A stretch of 64,000 nt of DNA from Bisporella sp. PMI_857 (Eukaryota > Ascomycota > Leotiomycetes > Helotiales > Helotiaceae): positions 59,993-123,992 of the forward strand of contig JAJSPD010000104.1 in assembly GCA_021307315.1 (NCBI GenBank), given 5' to 3'. Shown here in pieces: positions 58,241 to 64,000 of this stretch. Within the stretch, counting starts at the first letter, position 1, and every line of letters starts with the position of its first letter. Position numbers and translations under genes: made by a program. Under the pieces are notes generated by a model. It saw only the letters and a list, made by a program, of their open reading frames with translations, was not told the origin of the DNA and searched no databases.

Positions 58241-59000
58241 TTTTCGTTTTTTTTGTATTTGTTTGTTTTGCACGTGTAAATTACGAGTTTTTATTGTTGT
58301 AATTTACTGTAAGGTGCCGGAGTAGTGTGGCACAAATCAACCCATATTGAATAAAGACTAATCTCTACCCTTTCTAATACGTCCCGAGTTCTCTACTTAT
58401 ACCCTCCGAACCCCTGGCGACTCCCTACGTGCCTATACATGCCAAGTCTCAGTGCCTTTACCGAGCCCCCTTCATTGCCCCTCAGCACATGACATCCTGG
58501 CGCATAACATTTATGTTTTAATTGTAACTGTAAATCTTAAAGTTTAAAGTGTATAAATTCCAAAAAAAAAATAAACTTTTTAATTTAAACAAAACTACAA
58601 CATTATTACCATTACTACTATTTATATTACTTTTTTAATTACATTTGTTTTTACACTTTTTTTTAGTATAAAACAAGCTTTTAAAACACTATATCGCAAT
58701 AAAAAAAACGAAACAATTTTCGCACTTTTCGAGGCTTGCTTCGTTTTAAGTCAAGTTACTTTTATATAAGTAAAATAAGCTTTTTTTTAAAAGTAGCATT
58801 AAACTGATTTTTTAGTCGGATGCTTATCGCAACAACTTTTTCGACTTTTTTTATTTTGTTTTAAAAATAAGCGCTTTCAAAAAAAGCTTTCAATTTTTAT
58901 AATGTTTAGTTGTTGTTTATTTTTTTAATACATTTTTACAATCTGTAACAGCCAGAGTTGGTTAGGGATGGTTTACAGTAAGCCACAATTGGTTTGAGAT

Positions 59001-59330
59001 ATTTTACAGTAGGCTACATGTAACGTACTGGGTAGCCTTGGGCCTAGGTAGCTGGGCTTAAGGCTTGTTGGTTGGTGTGGTATATATGAAATAAACTAGA
59101 CACTGCTTTTCACTAAAAAGTGAAACGTTACAAGTATAACAAAATAAACTATATTGCTAAACTTTAATAAAGTTGAGTACAAAGCTTTTAAACTACAAAA
59201 CTATAAATGCTTATATACTATAGTTAACTGAAGTTTTATAAAGTTTTTAGAGTTTAAACAGATTTCTAAAACCTTTTCCGACTTTATTACGTAACTAGTT
59301 CTAAACTTGAGTTTTGTTAACTATTATATA
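59001..59330 (+). repeat. Inverted repeat, left copy (partner at 60790-61130)
   Basis: Reading 60790-61130 on the minus strand reproduces this stretch block by block: CACTAAAAAGTGAAAC against TTACTAAAAAGTAAAC, TTTTAAACTACAAAACTA in both, and GAAGTTTTATAAAGTTTT against AAAGTTTTATAAAGTTTT. The left copy retains GC (GGGTAGCCTTGGGCC) where the right copy is AT-converted. Confidence 0.75.
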
Positions 59331-59989
59331 TAATACTTTATAACTAACTATACTGATCATTTAGTTGTGCTAGCTTATTCGTGCTAAAGTAATTATCGTT
59401 TTAAAACGTTATACTATCAACTTAATAAGTGCTTTAAAATTCGGTTTGTAATACTATTCTTTTTTTGCATTAGCGTATTTTTACGCTTAAATACGAGTAA
59501 AGAAATCTCGCGCAAAAAAGCATAGGTTTTTTTTTTACTATACTACTATAGCAAACAAACAAAATCAAAATCGTAGCGAAAGTTTGTTTAAAAAAAAAAT
59601 CGTGAAAAATTCGAATTAGCTAATTTTGTTAAGTTTGTAAACGAAAAAACGTTTTTGTGTATTCGGTATAAAAAAAAGAATTTAAAATATATTGCTAATT
59701 TAAAAAAAAAGCGTTTAACAAAGAATTTCAAATATATACAAACGAAGTGTTTTTGCGACACAAGTGTTTTTTGGCCGAGCGTTAAAATTCGGAAGTTTTT
59801 GTTTAGCCGACTAAACGTTTTTCGACTGTTAACTAAAAAAAACTAAATAATAATAAAAAAAAGCTTCGGCTTTAGCTTAAAAAATTATAACTAAAATAGC
59901 TCGTTTTAAAAAGCAGAAAACTTTTATTAAAAGTCGTCGGAAAAGAATAGTTTGTTGTAGTTTTCGTTATTTAGAAAAATTGAATACCG

Positions 59990-60023
59990 TAAAAAATAAA
60001 AAATAAAAAATAAAAAATAAAAA
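59990..60023. repeat. Short (AAAAAAT)n-type tandem repeat
   Basis: About four units of a 7-bp A-rich motif, likely slippage within the AT-rich island. Confidence 0.6.
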
Positions 60024-60789
60024 GCGAAAACAACCTGCTTTTATTAGTATTGTCGACTTTGCTAGCGAATTCTATAACGTTTTTTGTTAAGATTTTTTAG
60101 TTTTTTAAACTTTTTTTAAACAAGTTCGAGTTTTGCTAATAAAATTTTGTTAACAGTTTAAAGCAGTTAAAATTAGCTTTGAATTTTCATGTATTTTTTA
60201 AGTGTAAATAGTTTTTTTATTTAATAAAGTATTTAATTATAATTCTGATATATTTGCAGTTTAAAATTTGGTTTATTTTATATTCGGCGTTTAGATTAAT
60301 TAACAAAATCTCGGTTTTTAATACTAGTAAAATATTTAGTAGTGCTTTTTCGAGCGAAAATACGTAAAATACTAAATAAATATTTATATTTTTAAGTAAA
60401 TTTAATTTGTAGTTTAAAAGTTTTTTAATCTTTTTGATTTTGTATATTTCCAATTTTTTGTAGTTTAATTTGTTACTTAGTTTTTTAGTATTAATGTTTT
60501 TTTTAAACAGGTAATTTTTTTTTTTGCTACAAACTATAGACTTTTGCTAGTTTTTAGTACAGTTTTTAATATTTTAAACTTAAATACAAACTTATTAATT
60601 GTCAATATTCGCAATTTTTTTTTTTTGGTATACTATTAACTTGTAGCTATAGTTAGCAAAAAACAGTAAAATTAGTATTGTTTTGTTACAAACAGTATCC
60701 CAGAACATTGCGATGTCCTGAAACAACATGCCTCAGGACACCAAGCTGTCTTGGGATGCACAGGCATTTTAAGAACTTAAACAAGTAAA

Positions 60790-61130
60790 ATATTAAACCG
60801 CAATTAAACTTTAGTATTTAGCGTAACTAGTTATGATAAAGTTAAAAAAAGTTTTAAAAGTTTATTTAAACTTTAAAACTTTATAAAACTTTAATTAAAC
60901 TATAATATATAACTATTTGTAGTTTTGTAGTTTAAAAGTTTTATATTTAATTTTTATTATAATTAGCAATATAATTTATTTTATTACGTTTATAACGTTT
61001 ACTTTTTAGTAAAAAACAATACTTAGTTTATTTATATATATTATATTAATTAATAAGCTTTAAATTTAGCTATTTAAATTTAAAACTATTTAGTATATTA
61101 TATTTTAAGTACTAAATTTGAAGTAACCAA
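60790..61130 (-). repeat. Inverted repeat, right copy (partner at 59001-59330)
   Basis: This is the RIP-converted counterpart of 59001-59330 in opposite orientation. The 60690-60790 segment next to it also matches 54640-54740. The two copies flank about 1.4 kb of AT-rich DNA and could be two insertions or the arms of one inverted structure. Confidence 0.7.
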
Positions 61131-61689
61131 ACAATATAATACTCGACACTAGTTTATTTTTTAGCGTAGTTAAACAAAAAACTAAAAAAGCAATTATTTT
61201 AAATATTACTAACAAAAATAAAAACATTAAACTTTTAAACTGTAAATTATAATAAATAAAAATTTTAAAAACAATAAAAATTGTTTAACTAAATAAATTT
61301 AATAAAAAACGCAGTAAGTTTAAAATGTTTTTAATATAGCTCGAAATTTATTTCGAATTTAACGAAAACAAATTTGCAATTTATAAAAGCAATGTTTTAT
61401 TTACAGTTTTTTACTTTAAAAAAAACTATAAAATAAATACAACTTTTCGCTAAAAATTACTTTAAATATAAAAACTTTAATAAAAGAATAGTTACAATTT
61501 AAACAATTTTTAAAAAGTTCACGAAATTTAAAAAAAAAAATTAAAAAAATATTTGAAAACGTAAATAAAAAAAAACCAATTAAACGCTATTTTTATAAGT
61601 TTAAATAAACAAAATCAGTTATTAGTTACACTACTAAATTTAAACGATATATTGTTTAAACAAAATAAAATACTTAAACACTATTTAGT

Positions 61690-61805
61690 TATTATACAAA
61701 AAAACTAAAATTAAAAGTTTAAACCGAATTCGCTAAACTAGGTTTATTACGAACTATTAACAATATAATTAAATTATTTATTAAATTAATAATAAACAAT
61801 ATAAC
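61690..61805 (+). mobile_element. Ty1/copia-type pol 3' end relic
   Basis: Near 61707-61750 one frame reads KLKLKV, a stop, then TEFAKLGL, resembling the end of copia RNase H (TKALP.VKHE.FV..LGL), and an LTR begins 56 bp later. Order and spacing fit a retrotransposon 3' end. The rest of pol upstream is too decayed to follow. Confidence 0.45.
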
Positions 61806-62290
61806 TGTTACGCGCATCGCTAACAAGACTTGTGCTTTAAGGGCCTAAAGCTCGGTAAGCTTAGCTTACACAAAAAACCCCTAAAACGGAAGGATCACGT
61901 AATAAATCATGGATCATAAATAATCCATAAGCCAGTTGGATTATAGTTATACAATAATTCAACTTTACAAAAGTTTTATATAAGTAAAAAGATTTCTTTT
62001 TAAATAAAAGCTTCGTACTTAACTTAAATAGTATTTTTTAGTAGTATACTTGTTATTAGGATTTAGTTTTATATATAATATACTTACTTTTTTCAAACTA
62101 ACACTTTCGGACTAAATTTTTATTTATATTAAATTAGCTAATAAAACTGTAACACTTTAAGTACTTAGTTTTAAAGTACTTATATTACATATACAATATC
62201 AACAACTAGTTCAATTTTACGTACTTTTAAAAACGAACATGTTTACTACCGGTTTTGCAATTTACTTACTTATTTCAGCAAGTTAAAGTA
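61806..62290 (+). mobile_element. LTR copy 1, RIP-damaged, plus orientation
   Basis: It starts TGTTACGCGCATCGCTAA and aligns with the reverse complement of 62681-63201. The match is clear for about 350 bp, to a GTAACA at 62149-62154, and weaker to about 62290. It retains a promoter-like TTATATAAG at about 61977. It is strongly AT-shifted relative to copy 2. Confidence 0.75.
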
Positions 62291-62680
62291 TTTAAAGTTT
62301 ATAAGTTTAAACTTTTAATAACAACTGCAAAAAACTACGTTAATATGTATTTTAATACGAAATTTGTATTCGTATAAATTTATTGTTTTTTAAATTTTAA
62401 AAACAAATTGTTTATAAACTGTATAATAAAGTACACGAAAAAGTTTAAACTACTAGCAAGTAAAATAAATTAGAAAAACAAGTTTTTTAAAGTACTTTAC
62501 TATAAAAAAGTAAAAAAAAAAGTAAAAAATAATATTGTTAAAAAAAAAAACTACAAACTTTTACCGAAATAAAAAACAAAGCAATTAAAATTAATACTCG
62601 ATTATATAAAAAACGTATAAAAAAAACAATACTTTTTAAAGTTTAGCAAGCAGCAACATTTTTAAAAACTTCGCTATTAT

Positions 62681-63201
62681 TGTAACAAATAGAGGGCAGC
62701 AGGAGGATTTGCAATATAACAGATAAGGATACGTGGCTAGCGAGGTAGTTGCAATAGTGATGAATTGATATTAGAAGTATGCTTGTAAGTCTAACATGGA
62801 AAGAAAAACTCAAGCTTCCTTCGTTCAGAAAGCTTTAGCTGTTCCTTATTGTTACGGTCCTATTGGCTGATCCAATATAGATAGAAGATCTTGGTCCGGG
62901 GTTTGTTGGTCTGGAGAGAAGTAGGTATATCACATATAAGACTAGATCCCAATAACAAGTATACTATTGAAGAATACTATTTGAGTTGAGCACGAAGCTC
63001 CTATCTTACTGGGAAAGCTATCTACTTATATAGGGCTTCGTGGGGTTGGATCATTGAAGAACAATGATCCGTTGGATCATGGATCATTCGTGAGCCATGA
63101 TCCATCACGTGACCTTCCCACCCCAGGGTTCTCTGTGTAAGCCAGGCTTACCGAGCCTCAGGCCCCTAAGGCATAAGTCCTGTTTAGCGATGCGCGTAAC
63201 A
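62681..63201 (-). mobile_element. LTR copy 2, well preserved, minus orientation
   Basis: On the minus strand it begins TGTTACGCGCATCGCTAAAC at 63201 and probably ends TTTGTTACA at 62681. A TATATAAG TATA box lies at about 63026-63034. A palindrome-rich part near 63050-63110 carries repeated GGATCAT/ATGATCC words. No matching target duplication was found at either edge and no internal region is attached, so it may be a solo LTR or one end of an element beyond view. Its normal GC shows it is younger than copy 1. Confidence 0.7.
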
Positions 63202-63289
63202 CTATCCCCATCTAGGTTTAGCGTGTCCACATGCTTAAGTAGGTCAAGGAAATATCGCTGGTGGCCGCATGGCCGTCCTTCCTTCCATC

Positions 63290-63963
63290 ATGACAACCAA
63301 ACGAAACGCTGACTGTCTGGATCCTGAAGTGTCGCGAAAAGACATAGAAAGAAAAGATCTGAAAAGACGAATAATTCTGACTGGCGAAGAAATGATTCCG
63401 TGTACTGCTTGCGAGAAGAAGCATGCTCGGGATAGACGTCCCATACAGTGTATAAAGGCTGAGGGGTCAACTCGTTGCTCAGAATGCGTAAGACGAGCAC
63501 TCTCAGGATGTGATGCTGGAGGTCCTGCTCCTAGAGACTGGGTTTCTCTGGACAAAGCGAAAGAGGAGATCGAGGACAAGATGAGTCAGGCTGAGACGAA
63601 CTGTCCGCTGCCATGGCTCGAGTAAAGCGGTTGCAGCTGCAACGCCGCTTTTTGCGTGATAGGGAGAAAGAGATGTTGCGTCGTGGTTTGGCATCTCTGG
63701 ATGAGCTTGATGCTCTGGAGGCGGAAGAGAGGCTGGCTGCCGAGGCAGATCAAGGAAGTGAAAGCCAGGAGGCTCGCGCGGAACTTGTCCCTACAGGTTC
63801 CTTCGACCTTGATGCGTATACTTTTCCTTCTCCTGGAATGTTTTCTGGGCGTCGCATCTGGAGCCCTTGGATATTGACGGTGGAACTCCTCAAGCATCTC
63901 AGGCAGTTGAGGTGTCCTTTGGGTCCCATGTGTTTTCCGAATCCGGGTAATTCAACCATTTGA
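63290..63963 (+). pseudogene. Cys-motif plus coiled-coil ORF broken by one frameshift
   Basis: From ATG 63290 (an in-frame ATG lies at 63269) the frame encodes EEMIPCTACEKKHARDRRPI and later TRCSECVRRALSGC, a Cys-rich motif like those in small fungal DNA- or metal-binding proteins, and stops at 63623-63625. Loss of one base near 63598-63602 would account for this, since the next frame continues MARVKRLQLQRRFLRDREKE, a coiled coil, to a stop at 63963. Similar Cys/coiled-coil proteins form large families in Leotiomycete-like genomes, in my recollection. It could be a pseudogene, a sequencing error, or two overlapping ORFs. Confidence 0.5.
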
Positions 63964-64000
63964 TCAAATACTTTGGCTTGCCTCTGACATACTTGTAGTC

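Larger units (their letters stand above)
58241..62680. other. Strongly AT-rich RIP-type island of nested, dead repeats
   Basis: About 4.4 kb of very AT-rich DNA with long A and T runs and no gene. Repeat copies inside it (59001-59330, 60690-61130, 61806-62290) match better preserved partners through C-to-T and G-to-A changes, the footprint of RIP on duplicated DNA. ORFs such as 59655-59846 and 60217-60453 are chance frames in low-complexity sequence. A short non-AT stretch at 58930-59100 keeps legible repeat sequence. Confidence 0.8.

Noticed and set aside
59655..60453. Lys/Asn/Ile-rich ORFs in the AT island
   Set aside because: Low-complexity frames expected by chance in very AT-rich DNA.
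62676..63206. Target-site duplication around LTR copy 2
   Set aside because: Flanks (ATTAT or CTTAT, depending on the LTR edge, on the left; CTATC on the right) do not match for 5 bp, so no duplication is claimed.

Overview
The window reads as genomic DNA of a filamentous ascomycete (Pezizomycotina; a Leotiomycete-like fungus is my guess from the gene families). The evidence is short GT..AG introns of about 46-137 bp, genes of the HET, Clr5, DUF7580, ankyrin and C2H2 classes, and AT-rich islands whose repeats carry C-to-T and G-to-A decay typical of repeat-induced point mutation (RIP). No rRNA, tRNA or CRISPR array was found. Exon borders were deduced by eye from splice motifs and protein-family continuity, so expect errors of a few bases.

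Layout. 0-3.9 kb: a HET-domain pseudogene with two nonsense codons of RIP type, then a RIP-damaged dispersed repeat. 3.9-12.5 kb: a 1205-aa protein of unknown function, a Clr5-domain gene overlapping a HET fragment, a small two-exon gene and an MFS pseudogene. 12.5-16.3 kb: gene-poor. 16.3-25.2 kb: a divergent pair made of a DUF7580 protein and a 2119-aa C2H2/FYVE/UBX-like/receiver-like/DEP/DUF8035 protein. 25.2-27 kb: AT-rich spacer and a better preserved copy of the 2.1-3.3 kb repeat. 27.2-30.7 kb: a divergent pair of an allantoate-permease-type MFS transporter and a GH88/GH105 glycosidase, a plausible pectin-oligosaccharide uptake and processing unit. 32-34.2 kb: a Clr5-TPR gene. 35-40 kb: decayed ankyrin and unknown ORFs, a pogo-like MITE, and the remnant of a heat-labile-enterotoxin-like ADP-ribosyltransferase gene. 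40.4-44 kb: a divergent pair of a DHA1-type MFS transporter and a ribokinase-family kinase.

44.2-53.6 kb holds the most interesting block: an ankyrin/C2H2 protein diverging from a DUF7580 - subtilisin-like (S8) protease with an intact Asp/His/Ser triad, followed on the same strand by a 300-aa gasdermin-like protein with an acidic C-terminal tail, then a URC4 (DUF1688) gene. A subtilase beside a gasdermin-like gene matches the het-Q2/het-Q1 type of fungal cell-death module, in which the protease cleaves the gasdermin. 56.4 kb encodes a predicted GPI-anchored Cys-rich surface protein. 58.2-62.7 kb is a strongly AT-rich, RIP-like island with a Ty1/copia remnant, inverted repeat copies and LTRs; the window ends in a young LTR and a frameshifted Cys-motif/coiled-coil ORF.

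Together, the HET, DUF7580, ankyrin, TPR, protease and gasdermin-like genes, the many pseudogenes and the RIP islands suggest an accessory region rich in non-self-recognition or cell-death genes, mixed with small catabolic transporter-enzyme pairs.
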